Below are positions 8,167-17,650 of a stretch of DNA of 64,000 nucleotides, in pieces. The notes beneath the pieces are model-generated. The model worked only from the letters and a program-made list of their open reading frames with translations. It was not told the origin of the DNA and did not search any database. The stretch comes from Deltaproteobacteria bacterium (lineage in GTDB: Bacteria; Desulfobacterota; Syntrophobacteria; Syntrophobacterales; Syntrophobacteraceae), in the NCBI GenBank assembly GCA_012517315.1, contig JAAYVE010000002.1:1-64000 (forward strand), read 5' to 3'. The translations under genes were made by a program, and so were the position numbers. Numbering within the stretch: position 1 is the first letter of the stretch; each line of letters opens with the position of its first letter.

Positions 8167-9657
8167 ATGGATGATCTGAACGCCGTCATGCGGGAGCGCA
8201 TGGAAAAGGCTCAGGAACTGGAACGGGAGGGGATTCCCATCTTCCCCAACGGCTATCCTGTTGCCCATCACATCATTGACCTGCTAGACCGCTTTGGCTC
8301 GGCCACAGGGGAAGAACTGGAGGCCCATGAGGAGTCCTTCACCATCGGGGGGAGGATTGTTTCCATCCGGTCCTTCGGAAAATCCATTTTCATGCACCTC
8401 CTGGACTCGGAGAGCAGAATCCAGATCTACGTGCAGAAGAACCACATCCAGGAAGCGGATTACCGGCTGGTCAAGAAACTGGACGTGGGGGACATTGTCC
8501 GGGTGACGGGCCGCCTTTTCCGCACCCGCACCAACGAACTGACTCTCCTCGTGACGGATCTGGTGCTCCTCACCAAAAACCTTCGCCCTCTTCCCGAGAA
8601 GTACCACGGCCTCAAGGATATCGAAACGCGCTATCGCCAGCGCTATGTGGATCTCATCGTGCACGAGTCGGTGCGTGAGACGTTCCGCAAGCGGGCCAGG
8701 ATCGTGCAGGCCGTCAGGGATTTCCTCACTTCAAAGGGGTTCCTCGAGGTGGAGACCCCCATGATGCAGCCCATTCCTGGAGGAGCCACCGCAAAGCCTT
8801 TCAAGACGTTTCACAACGCCCTCGGTATGGAACTCTATCTCAGGATCGCCCCGGAACTCTACCTCAAGCGCCTGCTGGTGGGCGGTTTCGACCGGGTGTT
8901 TGAACTCAACCGGAATTTTCGAAACGAAGGCGTTTCCACGCAGCACAACCCTGAGTTCACCATGCTGGAGTTCTACCAGGCCTTCGCCACATACGAAGAT
9001 CTCATGAGCGTCACGGAGGAGCTTTTCGCCCATCTTTGCCGCTCCGTCAACGGGGGGGAGTTCGAGCTGGATTACCAGGGGCATCGGATTCAGCTGGCTG
9101 GTCCATGGCAGCGGTTGCGTTTCCTGGAATCGCTGGAGTGCATCGGAAACGTCCCGAGGGAGGCCATCCAGGATCCGTCGCGCTGCGCCGAGTACGCCAG
9201 GGGACTGGGGCTCGCCGCGGAGCGCTTCGAAGGGCATGGCAAGCTCCTCACCAAGATCTTTGACCTGACCGTGGAACCCAAGCTCATTCAACCCACGTTC
9301 GTCAGCCATTACCCGTTGGAGGTTTCGCCCCTGTCCCGCAGAAACGACGAGGATCCATCCCTTGTGGACCGCTTCGAGTTGTTCATCGCGGGAAAGGAGA
9401 TCGCCAACGCGTTTTCAGAGTTGAATGATCCAAGGGATCAGCGGGAGCGTTTCTTGCGCCAACTGGAAGCCCGCCGGGAAGGGGACGAGGAAGCGCATGA
9501 GATGGACGAGGATTACATTCGAGCCCTGGAGTACGGACTGCCACCCGCTGCAGGAGAGGGGATCGGCATCGACCGCGTGGTGATGCTTTTTACCGACTCG
9601 CCCTCCATAAGGGATGTCATCTTGTTTCCCCACCTGAGACCTGAGAAGAAGATCTGA
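8167..9657 (+). CDS. lysS: Lysyl-tRNA synthetase, class II
   Basis: This enzyme charges tRNA-Lys with lysine using ATP in the cytoplasm. The 496-residue length is normal for bacterial LysS. An N-terminal OB-fold anticodon-binding domain (about residues 55-150, beginning FTIGGRIVSIRSFGKS) is followed by the class II catalytic core. Motif 1 is around GFLEVETPMMQ, motif 2 is FRNEGVSTQHNPEFTMLE, and motif 3 is GEGIGIDRVVMLF near the C-terminus. It is directly followed by the lolC/E gene 7 bases downstream. This lysS-lolCDE linkage is frequent in Gram-negative bacteria and supports co-transcription. Confidence 0.97.
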   Translation: MDDLNAVMRERMEKAQELEREGIPIFPNGYPVAHHIIDLLDRFGSATGEELEAHEESFTIGGRIVSIRSFGKSIFMHLLDSESRIQIYVQKNHIQEADYRLVKKLDVGDIVRVTGRLFRTRTNELTLLVTDLVLLTKNLRPLPEKYHGLKDIETRYRQRYVDLIVHESVRETFRKRARIVQAVRDFLTSKGFLEVETPMMQPIPGGATAKPFKTFHNALGMELYLRIAPELYLKRLLVGGFDRVFELNRNFRNEGVSTQHNPEFTMLEFYQAFATYEDLMSVTEELFAHLCRSVNGGEFELDYQGHRIQLAGPWQRLRFLESLECIGNVPREAIQDPSRCAEYARGLGLAAERFEGHGKLLTKIFDLTVEPKLIQPTFVSHYPLEVSPLSRRNDEDPSLVDRFELFIAGKEIANAFSELNDPRDQRERFLRQLEARREGDEEAHEMDEDYIRALEYGLPPAAGEGIGIDRVVMLFTDSPSIRDVILFPHLRPEKKI

Positions 9658-9664
9658 AGGTTAT

Positions 9665-10906
9665 ATGAACTTCGAGGTTTTTGTCAGCCTGCGCTATCTG
9701 TTTGCAAAGCGCCGCCAGACGTTCATTTCTCTCATCACCCTCATTTCCATCGCCGGCGTTGCCGTGGGGGTCATGGCCCTCATTGTCGTCCTGGGCGTCA
9801 TGAACGGATTCCAGGACGATGTGCGCAACCGCATCCTGGGGATCACCTCCCACATCATGGTGATGAGCTTCAACGGAACCATTTCCAACTACCGGGATGT
9901 CATGTCCCAGATTGAAGAACGGCCTGGAGTTGTGGCTTCCACGCCCTTTGTCCATACGCAGGTGATGGTGAGTTCCGGCCGGAGTGTTTCCGGTGCTGTG
10001 GTCCGGGGGATCGATCTCTCCACGGCCCTTAAGGTCATCAACCTGCAGAAGACCATGGAACGGGGAAACGTGGAAGATCTGGGGAGATCGGTGGAGGGGG
10101 ACTCGCCCGATTTGCAGCCGGGGATCATCCTGGGCAGGCAACTGGCGAATCACCTCAATATCCGGCAGGGGGACTGGATCACCCTCATCTCACCGGCGGG
10201 CCGTCTCACCCCAATGGGCCAGGTGCCCAGAAGCAAGCTCTTCCAGGTCGTGGGGATCTTTGAGTCGGGGATGTACGAATACGACAATACCCTCGCCTAC
10301 ATAAACCTTCCGTTGGCGCAGCAGTTCCTGGGGATCGGCGACGTGGTGCTGGGGATCGAGGTGAAGGTGTCCAACATTTACAAGGCGCGGGATGTTGCCG
10401 ACGACCTGCAGACTGCCCTGGGCAGCCCCTACTGGGTGCGGGACTGGATGCAGATGAACCAGGCCCTTTTTTCAGCCCTCAAGCTGGAAAAGGTGGTCAT
10501 GTTCATCATTCTCACCCTCATCATCCTGGTGGCCGCTTTCAACATCGTCAGTTCCCTCATCATGCTCGTCATGGAGAAGACACGGGACATCGCCATCATG
10601 AAAGCCATGGGGGCGACGACCGCCAGCGTTCGGAAAATTTTCATGGTGGAAGGGTTGATGATCGGCATTTCGGGCACGTTCCTCGGGATCGTCGGGGGGT
10701 TTGTCCTGTGTGCCCTGCTCAAGAAATACAAATTCATCGAACTTCCAGAGGTTGTCTACGGCATCAAGACGCTTCCCGTAAACGTGGAAACAATGGATGT
10801 GGCCCTCATTGCCCTGGCCGCGGTGCTCCTGAGCCTCGTCGCCACCCTGTATCCTTCGCGCCAGGCTGCTAAACTGGACCCGGCGGAGGCCCTGCGCTAT
10901 GAATAA
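9665..10906 (+). CDS. lolC: Lipoprotein-releasing ABC transporter permease LolC/LolE
   Basis: This is the inner-membrane subunit of the Lol system, which extracts outer-membrane lipoproteins and hands them to the LolA chaperone. The 413 residues have the FtsX/MacB layout. One N-terminal transmembrane helix (about residues 22-45, ending VLGVMNGF) precedes a large periplasmic domain, and three C-terminal helices come after about residue 270 (VVMFIILTLIILVAAFNIVSSLIML onward). MEKTRDIAIMKAMGAT is the typical coupling segment and [17 protein letters not shown] the typical tail. Only one permease gene is present, so it may work as a homodimer, as in bacteria with a single LolF-type subunit. Its last 8 bases overlap lolD. 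Confidence 0.94.
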   Translation: MNFEVFVSLRYLFAKRRQTFISLITLISIAGVAVGVMALIVVLGVMNGFQDDVRNRILGITSHIMVMSFNGTISNYRDVMSQIEERPGVVASTPFVHTQVMVSSGRSVSGAVVRGIDLSTALKVINLQKTMERGNVEDLGRSVEGDSPDLQPGIILGRQLANHLNIRQGDWITLISPAGRLTPMGQVPRSKLFQVVGIFESGMYEYDNTLAYINLPLAQQFLGIGDVVLGIEVKVSNIYKARDVADDLQTALGSPYWVRDWMQMNQALFSALKLEKVVMFIILTLIILVAAFNIVSSLIMLVMEKTRDIAIMKAMGATTASVRKIFMVEGLMIGISGTFLGIVGGFVLCALLKKYKFIELPEVVYGIKTLPVNVETMDVALIALAAVLLSLVATLYPSRQAAKLDPAEALRYE

Positions 10907-11660
10907 CGACGGGCGCCCCATCGAGGTGCATGCCCTCGGGCTTTCCAAGGTTTTCGGCAGCGGCCCCCAATCCATCGAACTTTTCCGCGATCTGGATCTG
11001 GTCATCAGGAAAGGGGAACGCATCGCTATTGTGGGGGCGTCAGGGGCGGGCAAATCCACCCTGCTTCACATCCTAGGAACACTGGAAAAACCCACCAACG
11101 GCAAGGTGCTCTACGGCGGCAAGGACGTGTTTCTGTGGGATGAAAAGGAACTCTCCGGGTTCCGAAACCGCCACATAGGGTTTGTTTTCCAGTTTCATTA
11201 CCTCCTGCCCGAGTTCGATGCGCTGGAAAACGTCATGATGCCGGGACTCATCGGGGGGCTTAACCCGAGCGACGTGAGGTCTCAGGCCGAAGAACTGCTC
11301 CATAAGCTGGGGCTTTCGCACCGAACGAAGCATCGCATCGGCGAACTCTCGGGGGGAGAACAGCAACGGGTTGCCGTGGCGCGAGCCCTCCTTCTGCGGC
11401 CCAGCCTTTTTTTGGCCGATGAGCCCAGCGGAAACCTGGACACCCGTACCGGCAGGACCCTTCATGAGCTCCTTGTCTCCCTCAATGAGGAATTGGGGCT
11501 CACCATGGTGATCGTGACCCACAATTCAGAGCTCGCTTCCATGATGCACCGGACCCTGCGCCTCGTGGACGGAAGACTCCGCCTGGACAGGATGGAAGCT
11601 CCCGTGGAAGACGCACTGATCTCAAACCGAGATCCCGGCGAGGATGCTGGTTGGGACTGA
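10899..11660 (+). CDS. lolD: Lipoprotein-releasing ABC transporter ATPase LolD
   Basis: This is the cytoplasmic ATPase that powers lipoprotein release by the preceding permease. It has 253 residues with Walker [10 protein letters not shown] (about residue 47), a Q-loop in [12 protein letters not shown], the signature [15 protein letters not shown], Walker [13 protein letters not shown] and switch His in IVTHNSEL. The [10 protein letters not shown] segment is typical of LolD. The start ATG at 10899 overlaps the stop of the permease gene, indicating translational coupling. The C-terminal ~30 residues beyond the ABC core are variable and have no recognised role. Confidence 0.95.
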   Translation: MNNDGRPIEVHALGLSKVFGSGPQSIELFRDLDLVIRKGERIAIVGASGAGKSTLLHILGTLEKPTNGKVLYGGKDVFLWDEKELSGFRNRHIGFVFQFHYLLPEFDALENVMMPGLIGGLNPSDVRSQAEELLHKLGLSHRTKHRIGELSGGEQQRVAVARALLLRPSLFLADEPSGNLDTRTGRTLHELLVSLNEELGLTMVIVTHNSELASMMHRTLRLVDGRLRLDRMEAPVEDALISNRDPGEDAGWD

Positions 11661-11814
11661 CTCTTTTCTCCATGACCGCCACGAGCGTTCTGAGGACATG
11701 TGGAAGTGGGGGAGGAAGAGGGAGATTTGAGTGCCTTGAGAGGTTATCAAAGTGGGGATGTTGGGGGGCTCGGTCCGACTGCGCTTAAGCCGGAAGGTCG
11801 AGATGAGAATTTCA

Positions 11815-11843
11815 TTGGGATGCGCTGGAGATGGTGTTATATT
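11815..11843 (+). promoter_or_regulatory. Sigma-70-type promoter ahead of bamA
   Basis: TTGGGA at 11815-11820 and TATATT at 11838-11843 are separated by exactly 17 bases. They sit in the 279-base gap between lolD and bamA, about 100 bases before the chosen bamA start. The -10 box matches consensus in five of six positions. Confidence 0.5.
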
Positions 11844-11939
11844 GCCCCTGCTCTCGCAGGGGGCAGCGGCGGATTCGGGAAGGCCTCATGGAGAACGTCC
11901 GGAGCACGGTGACCAGCCATGCATAGAGGGATCAAGTTC

Positions 11940-14591
11940 ATGCGTAGATTCGGTATCGCCACGGTACTGACCATTGCAGTCATCACATCCCTTGGGTGGG
12001 CACAGGAACGCTCTCCCAAGGTGGTGGTCATGCCCTTTGCCGTCCAGGGCCAGCCGGATGTGACGGCCACCCAGGGGCAGATCGGGGAGATCCTGGTGAA
12101 GCGGTTGGAAGCCGAAGGCATCCAGACGGTGGATTATCAGACGGTGGCGAGATCCTTCAGAGCGGGGGAGGCAGTGCGCACCGAGGAGCAGGCCAGGGCG
12201 GCGGCCCGAAGATTCCAGGGCGATTTCGCCGTCATGGGCACCCTGAACCAGATCGGCGGGACCATCAGCCTCGATGCCAAACTAGTGGATGCTTCGGGGC
12301 GGAAAAGAACGGAACTGCTTTTTGCCGAGGAACGGGGGTTGGAGAACCTCGCGGCTGCAGGCAATTCCGTCGTCCAGCAGATGACGGTGTATCTATTATC
12401 CAAAGCGGTCATCGCCGACATACAGGTGAGAGGCAACGACAGGATCGAATCCGAAGCCGTCAAGCTCAACATCAAATCCAAAAAAGGGGAGGTTCTTCGG
12501 CCCGAGCAAGTCAGGGAGGACATCAAGTCCGTCTACAAGATGGGGTATTTCGAGAAGGTGGAGACGGAAGTGACGGACAGCCCTGCGGGCAAGATCCTAA
12601 CGTTCGTTGTGCAGGAGAACCCAACCATCCAGGAAGTGCAGATCAAGGGCAGCAAGAAGGTGAAGGAGAAAGACATTCTCGCCGCCATCTCCACGAGGGC
12701 TTTCACGGTCCTCCAGAGAAACGTGGTGGCGGAGGATGTCCAAAAGATCATCAAGCTCTACCACCAAAAGGGCTATTTCAATGTGGATGTGACCTCCAGT
12801 ATCCAGTTCCCCCGCGACCCCAGAAAAGCTTCTGTAACCTTCAATATCAAGGAAAATAAGAAGGTCCTCATCGATACCATCAACTTCACCGGGAACAAGA
12901 CCTATTCCGCAAGAAAACTGCGCAGTGTGATGCAGACCAAGGAGGAGCATTTTCTCCTTTCCATGTTCAGTGAAAGGGGGGTTCTCCAAAAGGAAATCCT
13001 GGAGACGGACCTTGACCGGCTGACGGTCTTTTACCACGACAGGGGGTTCATGGATGCGCGCATCGGCGCGCCGGAGATCGTGAAGCGGGAAGACGGTTTC
13101 ACCATCACCATTCCCGTAGATGAAGGAGAACGCTACAAAGTCTCAGGGGTCCGCATCACCGGCAATACCATCGACGAACCGGAGAAGCTCCAGAAGGCTC
13201 TTCAGTCGAAGCCGAAGGAGTTCTTCAGCCGTGAAAAGCTCCGCAAGGACATCGACACCCTTTCCCGTGTCCACATGGACGAAGGGTACGCCCATACGGA
13301 TGTGAAACCCGCTGTCAAGCAGGAACCCTCCGACCGCACCACGGACATCACCTTCGAGGTGGACAAGAAGGAAATGGTGTATATCGGGCAGATCTACATC
13401 TCGGGGAACACCAAGACCCGGGACAAGGTGATCCGCAGGGAGATGCGACTGGCGGAAGGGGATGTTTTCAGCGCGACCAAAATGGAAGCGAGTCTCAATG
13501 CCTTGAAAAAGCTAGATTTCTTTGAGGAGGTGGAGGTCATCCCTTCCTCCACGGACCAATCGGGCATCATGAACCTGCACGTGAAGGTAAAAGAAAAGCT
13601 CACGGGTTCCATCAGCGTGGGAGGCGGGTTTTCTTCGGACAGTGGTGCTTTTGCCAGCGGTGAGGTCATCCAGCGGAATCTCTTCGGACTCGGCCAGTAT
13701 CTGGGCGTGAAGGCTTTCGTTGCAGAGGAGGCCCAGCGCTATATCATCACCTTCACAGAGCCCCGCTTGCTGGACACATACTTCTCCGTCGGCTTCGACG
13801 TCTACAACTGGCTCAAGGAATACAACGACTTCACCAAGGACGCCATCGGGTTCCGTCTGAAGACAGCGTATCCGTTCGGAAAGTACAGTAAGGTCCTCGC
13901 TTACTACACCTATGAAGAAGCGGACGTGACCGATGTGAGCAGAACTTCGTCCATCTTCATCCGGAGCCAGGAGGGCTACAATACCAAGGGAAGCTTGACC
14001 GCCGGGGTGGAAAGGGATTCCACGAACCATCCTGTCATGCCCACCAAGGGAAGCATTTCCGTATTGTCCTGGGAGTTTGCCAACGAGGCCCTGGGGGGTG
14101 AAGACAATTTTGTCAAGGGAGAGTTCCGTTCCGGAACGTTCATACCCCTGTTCTGGAAATTCGTGGGGCATGTGCGCGGCCAGTTCGGGCAGATTTGGGA
14201 ACTGGACGGGAAGGATACCGTCCCGATTTACGAGCGGTATTTCCTCGGAGGCATCGATTCGCTGAGAGGTTTCCAGTGGGGCGATGTGGGGCCGAGAGAC
14301 CCGGCGACCAACGAAGTCATCGGTGGGTTGACCTATGGTGTGGTGAACGTGGAGTTGTTGTTTCCTTTGCTGGAAAAGTACGGTATTCGAGGTGTGGTCT
14401 TTTTTGATGCCGGCAATGCGTACTTGGACATTGACGATGTGGATCTGAGCGATGTGCGCACCGACGTCGGCGCCGGGATTCGATGGAACTCGCCCTTTGG
14501 GCCCATTCGTGTGGAATTGGGCTACAATCTCGATCCCAGAGACGACGAGGATGAGTATCAGATCCAGTTTTCCGGAGGAGCATTCTTTTGA
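11940..14591 (+). CDS. bamA: Outer-membrane protein assembly factor BamA with extra N-terminal TolB-like domain
   Basis: BamA folds and inserts beta-barrel proteins into the outer membrane. The start at 11940 is preferred over 11919 because AGAGGG precedes it at proper distance and a clean signal peptide follows (MRRFGIATVLTIAVITSLG, cleavage near AQE). Residues about 25-150 (KVVVMPFAVQGQ ... FAVMGTLNQIGG) form an additional domain like TolB-N/FlgO-type proteins, absent from E. coli BamA. Five POTRA repeats follow (each opening near IQVRGNDRI, VQIKGSKKV, INFTGNKTY, VRITGNTID and IYISGNTKT). A C-terminal 16-strand barrel has the conserved LRGFQWGDVGPRD and a terminal Phe (QFSGGAFF). It has 883 residues and is followed by skp. 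The identification is sure; the role of the extra domain is unknown. Confidence 0.95.
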   Translation: MRRFGIATVLTIAVITSLGWAQERSPKVVVMPFAVQGQPDVTATQGQIGEILVKRLEAEGIQTVDYQTVARSFRAGEAVRTEEQARAAARRFQGDFAVMGTLNQIGGTISLDAKLVDASGRKRTELLFAEERGLENLAAAGNSVVQQMTVYLLSKAVIADIQVRGNDRIESEAVKLNIKSKKGEVLRPEQVREDIKSVYKMGYFEKVETEVTDSPAGKILTFVVQENPTIQEVQIKGSKKVKEKDILAAISTRAFTVLQRNVVAEDVQKIIKLYHQKGYFNVDVTSSIQFPRDPRKASVTFNIKENKKVLIDTINFTGNKTYSARKLRSVMQTKEEHFLLSMFSERGVLQKEILETDLDRLTVFYHDRGFMDARIGAPEIVKREDGFTITIPVDEGERYKVSGVRITGNTIDEPEKLQKALQSKPKEFFSREKLRKDIDTLSRVHMDEGYAHTDVKPAVKQEPSDRTTDITFEVDKKEMVYIGQIYISGNTKTRDKVIRREMRLAEGDVFSATKMEASLNALKKLDFFEEVEVIPSSTDQSGIMNLHVKVKEKLTGSISVGGGFSSDSGAFASGEVIQRNLFGLGQYLGVKAFVAEEAQRYIITFTEPRLLDTYFSVGFDVYNWLKEYNDFTKDAIGFRLKTAYPFGKYSKVLAYYTYEEADVTDVSRTSSIFIRSQEGYNTKGSLTAGVERDSTNHPVMPTKGSISVLSWEFANEALGGEDNFVKGEFRSGTFIPLFWKFVGHVRGQFGQIWELDGKDTVPIYERYFLGGIDSLRGFQWGDVGPRDPATNEVIGGLTYGVVNVELLFPLLEKYGIRGVVFFDAGNAYLDIDDVDLSDVRTDVGAGIRWNSPFGPIRVELGYNLDPRDDEDEYQIQFSGGAFF

Positions 14592-14602
14592 GGAGTGGAC
14601 AC

Positions 14603-15133
14603 ATGAAAAAGGGATTGGTGAGGTTTTTGCTTCTGTTTGCGGCGTTCAGCATGGTTTGTGCCCCGGCAGCCTTGGCCGCCGGTAAGATCGGATATTTCGA
14701 CATGCAGGCTGTGCTCAAGGGGTCCAAGGTCGCGCAGCAGGCTGAGGATGAAATCAAGAGACAGGGGGAATCGCTCAAAGGGCCTCTGGATGCCAAGTCC
14801 AACGCCTTCAAGACGGCCAAGGAAGACTTCGACAAGAAGAAGGACGTGATGGACGACAAGGCGAAAGCAAAAAAGGCTAAAGAGCTTCAGGACATGCTTG
14901 TGGAGGGCGAGAAGCTTCAACAGGAGGCTCAGGCCAAGATCAACAAAATGATCGTGGAGAAAAGAGGCCCTATCGTGGAAAGGGTCATGGAAATCATCAA
15001 CAAGATCGGCAAGGATGATAATTACGATTTCATCTTCGAGCGGGGTACAACTCTTGTTTATGCCAATGAGAAAGAGGACCTGACCAAACGGATCATCCAG
15101 GAACTGGACAAGGCGGGGCCGAAGAAGAAGTGA
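14603..15133 (+). CDS. skp: Periplasmic chaperone Skp/OmpH
   Basis: Skp holds unfolded outer-membrane proteins in the periplasm and delivers them to the Bam complex. The start ATG at 14603 follows AGGAG by 7 bases. The protein has 176 residues. A signal peptide (MKKGLVRFLLLFAAFSMVCA, cleavage after the following LAA) leads into GKIGYFDMQAVLKGSK, the standard OmpH opening. A long, charged, Lys-rich coiled-coil section (about residues 45-130) forms the tentacles, and YDFIFERGTTLVYA returns to the trimer core. It lies 11 bases after bamA and before the lipid A genes, the usual bamA-skp-lpxD order. Confidence 0.94.
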   Translation: MKKGLVRFLLLFAAFSMVCAPAALAAGKIGYFDMQAVLKGSKVAQQAEDEIKRQGESLKGPLDAKSNAFKTAKEDFDKKKDVMDDKAKAKKAKELQDMLVEGEKLQQEAQAKINKMIVEKRGPIVERVMEIINKIGKDDNYDFIFERGTTLVYANEKEDLTKRIIQELDKAGPKKK

Positions 15134-15180
15134 GGGAGGGGGGATCGGAGGATCCTCGAGCACGCAAGGCGAAGAGAAGG

Positions 15181-15208
15181 GAAGGGGCGGGTCATCACCC
15201 GCCCCTTC
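15181..15208 (+). terminator. Strong GC hairpin between skp and lpxD
   Basis: A perfect 12-bp stem (GAAGGGGCGGGT pairing with ACCCGCCCCTTC) has a 4-base loop CATC. No long T-run follows, so it is either a weak or attenuating terminator or a 3'-end stabiliser for the skp message. Confidence 0.5.
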
Positions 15209-15262
15209 GGATTTGTGCACGGAACTTTCGCCCTCTGCGACAAAGGAATGAGGCGTTTGGCT

Positions 15263-16324
15263 ATGCATCTCCCTTCGGACAATTCCCCGTTGTTCCTCCT
15301 GGAAGAGCTGGCGGAACAGCTCCAGGTTTCCCTCAAGGGGGACGGAAAGATTCCCATCCGTGGAATCGGCACCCTGGAGGATGCGGGCCCGGAAGACCTG
15401 AGCTTTGTCACCAGCAAGCGCTACGCGTCCTTCATTGCCCAGAGCCGTGCGGCGGCCCTGCTGGTTCCACCCGAGTTCGGCCACCTGGATCGTCCGCTTC
15501 TCATCAGCCGTCAGCCCTATCTAAGCCTTGCGCGGGCTGCGCAGCTCTTTTACCGGTCGCCTTCCGCGCCTCCCGGCGTCCATCCCTCCTCTGTCGTAGA
15601 CCCGTCAGCAACGCTGGGAAGTGGAGTCAGTGTCGGTCCCCTGGCCCACGTGGGAAGTGGTTGTTCCGTGGGCGATGGCACCGTCATCCATGGCGGGGTC
15701 TATATCGGAGGGAATGTGACCATCGGAGCCGACTGTCTCATCCACCCCAATGTCACCATCCTGGATGGCTGCCGGCTGGGAGACCGGGTCATCGTCCACA
15801 GCGGGACCGTGATCGGGAGCGACGGCTTCGGCTTCGCCCAGGATGACCAGGGGCAGCACGTGAAGATTCCCCAGGTGGGAATCGTTCAAATCGACGATGA
15901 CGTAGAAATCGGCGCCGGATGCGCCATTGACCGGGCCACCTTCGGCCGCACCTGGATCCAGAGGGGGACCAAGATCGACAACCTGGTGCAGATCGCCCAC
16001 AACGTGACGGTGGGGGAACATTCCATCGTGGTGGCTCAGGTGGGCATCTCCGGCAGTACCCGCATCGGGAGGCACGTGATCCTGGCCGGCCAGGTGGGGG
16101 TTGTGGGTCACTTGCAAATTGGAGACCGGGCGAGAATCGGGGCCCAGTCCGGGGTGAACCGTTCCGTGAAGGAGGGCGAAGACGTCCTTGGGACGCCCGC
16201 GCTGCCTCACAAGGAGTATCTCCGGTGTGCGGCCGCGTTCCGACATTTGCCCCGCTTTCGTGATGAGCTTCGGGATCTGCAGGCCCGACTGCGGCAATTG
16301 GAGGACATACTCACCAAGGAATGA
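15263..16324 (+). CDS. lpxD: UDP-3-O-acylglucosamine N-acyltransferase LpxD
   Basis: LpxD adds the second acyl chain to the UDP-3-O-acylglucosamine lipid A precursor. From the ATG at 15263 it has 353 residues, close to family length; a GTG at 15215 or ATG at 15248 would give longer forms with poorer ribosome sites. The N-terminal uridine-binding domain includes [21 protein letters not shown] left-handed beta-helix of hexapeptide repeats follows ([19 protein letters not shown] onward), with the catalytic His in [13 protein letters not shown], and a C-terminal helix ends in a coil ([15 protein letters not shown]). The stop is 3 bases before fabZ. Confidence 0.95.
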   Translation: MHLPSDNSPLFLLEELAEQLQVSLKGDGKIPIRGIGTLEDAGPEDLSFVTSKRYASFIAQSRAAALLVPPEFGHLDRPLLISRQPYLSLARAAQLFYRSPSAPPGVHPSSVVDPSATLGSGVSVGPLAHVGSGCSVGDGTVIHGGVYIGGNVTIGADCLIHPNVTILDGCRLGDRVIVHSGTVIGSDGFGFAQDDQGQHVKIPQVGIVQIDDDVEIGAGCAIDRATFGRTWIQRGTKIDNLVQIAHNVTVGEHSIVVAQVGISGSTRIGRHVILAGQVGVVGHLQIGDRARIGAQSGVNRSVKEGEDVLGTPALPHKEYLRCAAAFRHLPRFRDELRDLQARLRQLEDILTKE

Positions 16325-16327
16325 GCC

Positions 16328-16765
16328 ATGGCAAAGGATCTCTTGGATATTCTCCGGATTCTCCCACATAGGTACCCCTTCCTCCTGCTGGATGCGATCC
16401 TCGAGGAGACAACGGAGACCATTGTGGGCCTCAAGAACGTGACCTTCAACGAACCGTTTTTCCAGGGGCATTTCCCGGGACATCCCATAATGCCCGGCGT
16501 ACTCATCGTGGAGGCCATGGCCCAAGCGGGAGGGATCCTCGCCTTTTCCCACCTGGAACACACGGAAAAGAACCTCGTGTACTTCATGGGACTGGACGGT
16601 GTTCGTTTCAGGAAGCCCGTGCGTCCGGGGGATCAGCTCATCTTGAAACTCAAACTTCTCAAGCGTCGGGGGCCTGTCTTCAAGATGAAGGGGGAAGCTT
16701 ACGTGAAAGATCAGCTTGTGGCGGAAGCGGAGTTGATGGCGACGGTGGATCCCGGCACGGCGTAA
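16328..16765 (+). CDS. fabZ: 3-hydroxyacyl-ACP dehydratase FabZ
   Basis: FabZ dehydrates 3-hydroxyacyl-ACP in fatty-acid elongation and so competes with LpxA/LpxD for hydroxyacyl-ACP, the usual reason given for its place in the lpx cluster. The 145-residue protein begins with LRILPHRYPFLLLDAIL. It carries the hot-dog active site FFQGHFPGHPIMPGVL with the catalytic His, and the catalytic Glu in IVEAMAQAGG. Length and motifs are fully standard. It sits 3 bases after lpxD and about 100 bases before lpxA. Confidence 0.97.
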   Translation: MAKDLLDILRILPHRYPFLLLDAILEETTETIVGLKNVTFNEPFFQGHFPGHPIMPGVLIVEAMAQAGGILAFSHLEHTEKNLVYFMGLDGVRFRKPVRPGDQLILKLKLLKRRGPVFKMKGEAYVKDQLVAEAELMATVDPGTA

Positions 16766-16864
16766 AGAGTGCAGACAGGCCGCAGACATGAATTCTTCGG
16801 GCATGGTCGAGCGGCAGCATACGGCCTCCTCATTTTTGAGACCTCACAGGAGAGCAAAGATTTC

Positions 16865-17650
16865 ATGGAGATCCATCCCACTGCCGTTGTGTCCCCCGGA
16901 GCAGAACTAGCGGAGGACGTCATCATCCGGCCTTACAGTGTCATCGGACCCCATGTGAAGATCGGTTCGGGGAGCGTGATCGGCCCCCACGCCGTGATTG
17001 ACGGGTGGACGAGCATCGGAGCCCGAAACCAGGTTTTTCCCTTCAGCACTATCGGGGGGCCACCCCAGGACCTCGGCTACTCAGGGGAGGAGACCCGGCT
17101 CGTTCTGGGAGATGACAACGTCATCCGGGAAAACGTCACCATCAGCCGTGGCACCGTCAATGGCGGGGGAGTAACGGTCATCGGCAACCGGAACCTCTTC
17201 ATGGCCTATGCCCATGTGGCGCACGACTGCAAGATCGGCGACCGGGTGATCCTGGCTAACGCCACCACCCTGGCGGGCCACGTGCAGATCGACGACTGCG
17301 CGATTCTTGGAGGAATGGTGGCCATCCACCAGTTTGTCCGTATCGGTCGTTATTCCTTCATCGGAGGCATGTCGGGGCTGCGGATGGACATGCCTCCCTT
17401 CATGCTGGCATTCGGTGCCCCCGCCAAGCTCTACGGTCCAAACCTGGTCGGGCTCAAGAGGAACGGTTTCAGCCCGGAAGCGATCCAACTCCTCAAAAAG
17501 AGTTATCGCATCATCTTCCGCTCGGGTTTGTCCCTGAAGGACGCGGTGGAAAAGATCGAGCAGGAAGTGGGAATGACCCCGGATGTGCAACATCTTGTGG
17601 AGTTCATGCAGCGTCGGTCCAAGCGCGGGATCACGCGGGACTCCGTTTGA
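16865..17650 (+). CDS. lpxA: UDP-N-acetylglucosamine acyltransferase LpxA
   Basis: LpxA starts lipid A synthesis by moving a 3-hydroxyacyl chain from ACP to UDP-GlcNAc. The ATG at 16865 is preferred: it follows an AGGAGAG site and gives MEIHPTAVVSPGAELAEDV, the standard opening, for 261 residues. The 33 residues that could be added upstream do not resemble the family. The hexapeptide beta-helix runs to about residue 190, with the catalytic His in LFMAYAHVAHDCKIGD, and is followed by the helical C-terminal domain (LKRNGFSPEAIQLLKKSYR). A neighbouring Gfo/Idh domain raises the possibility of a 3-amino sugar substrate, which cannot be decided from sequence alone. Confidence 0.96.
   Translation: MEIHPTAVVSPGAELAEDVIIRPYSVIGPHVKIGSGSVIGPHAVIDGWTSIGARNQVFPFSTIGGPPQDLGYSGEETRLVLGDDNVIRENVTISRGTVNGGGVTVIGNRNLFMAYAHVAHDCKIGDRVILANATTLAGHVQIDDCAILGGMVAIHQFVRIGRYSFIGGMSGLRMDMPPFMLAFGAPAKLYGPNLVGLKRNGFSPEAIQLLKKSYRIIFRSGLSLKDAVEKIEQEVGMTPDVQHLVEFMQRRSKRGITRDSV

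Noticed and set aside
16769-16864. Upstream extension of LpxA by 32 residues
   Set aside because: The extra residues do not resemble LpxA, and the internal ATG at 16865 has a good AGGAGAG site and gives the normal length.
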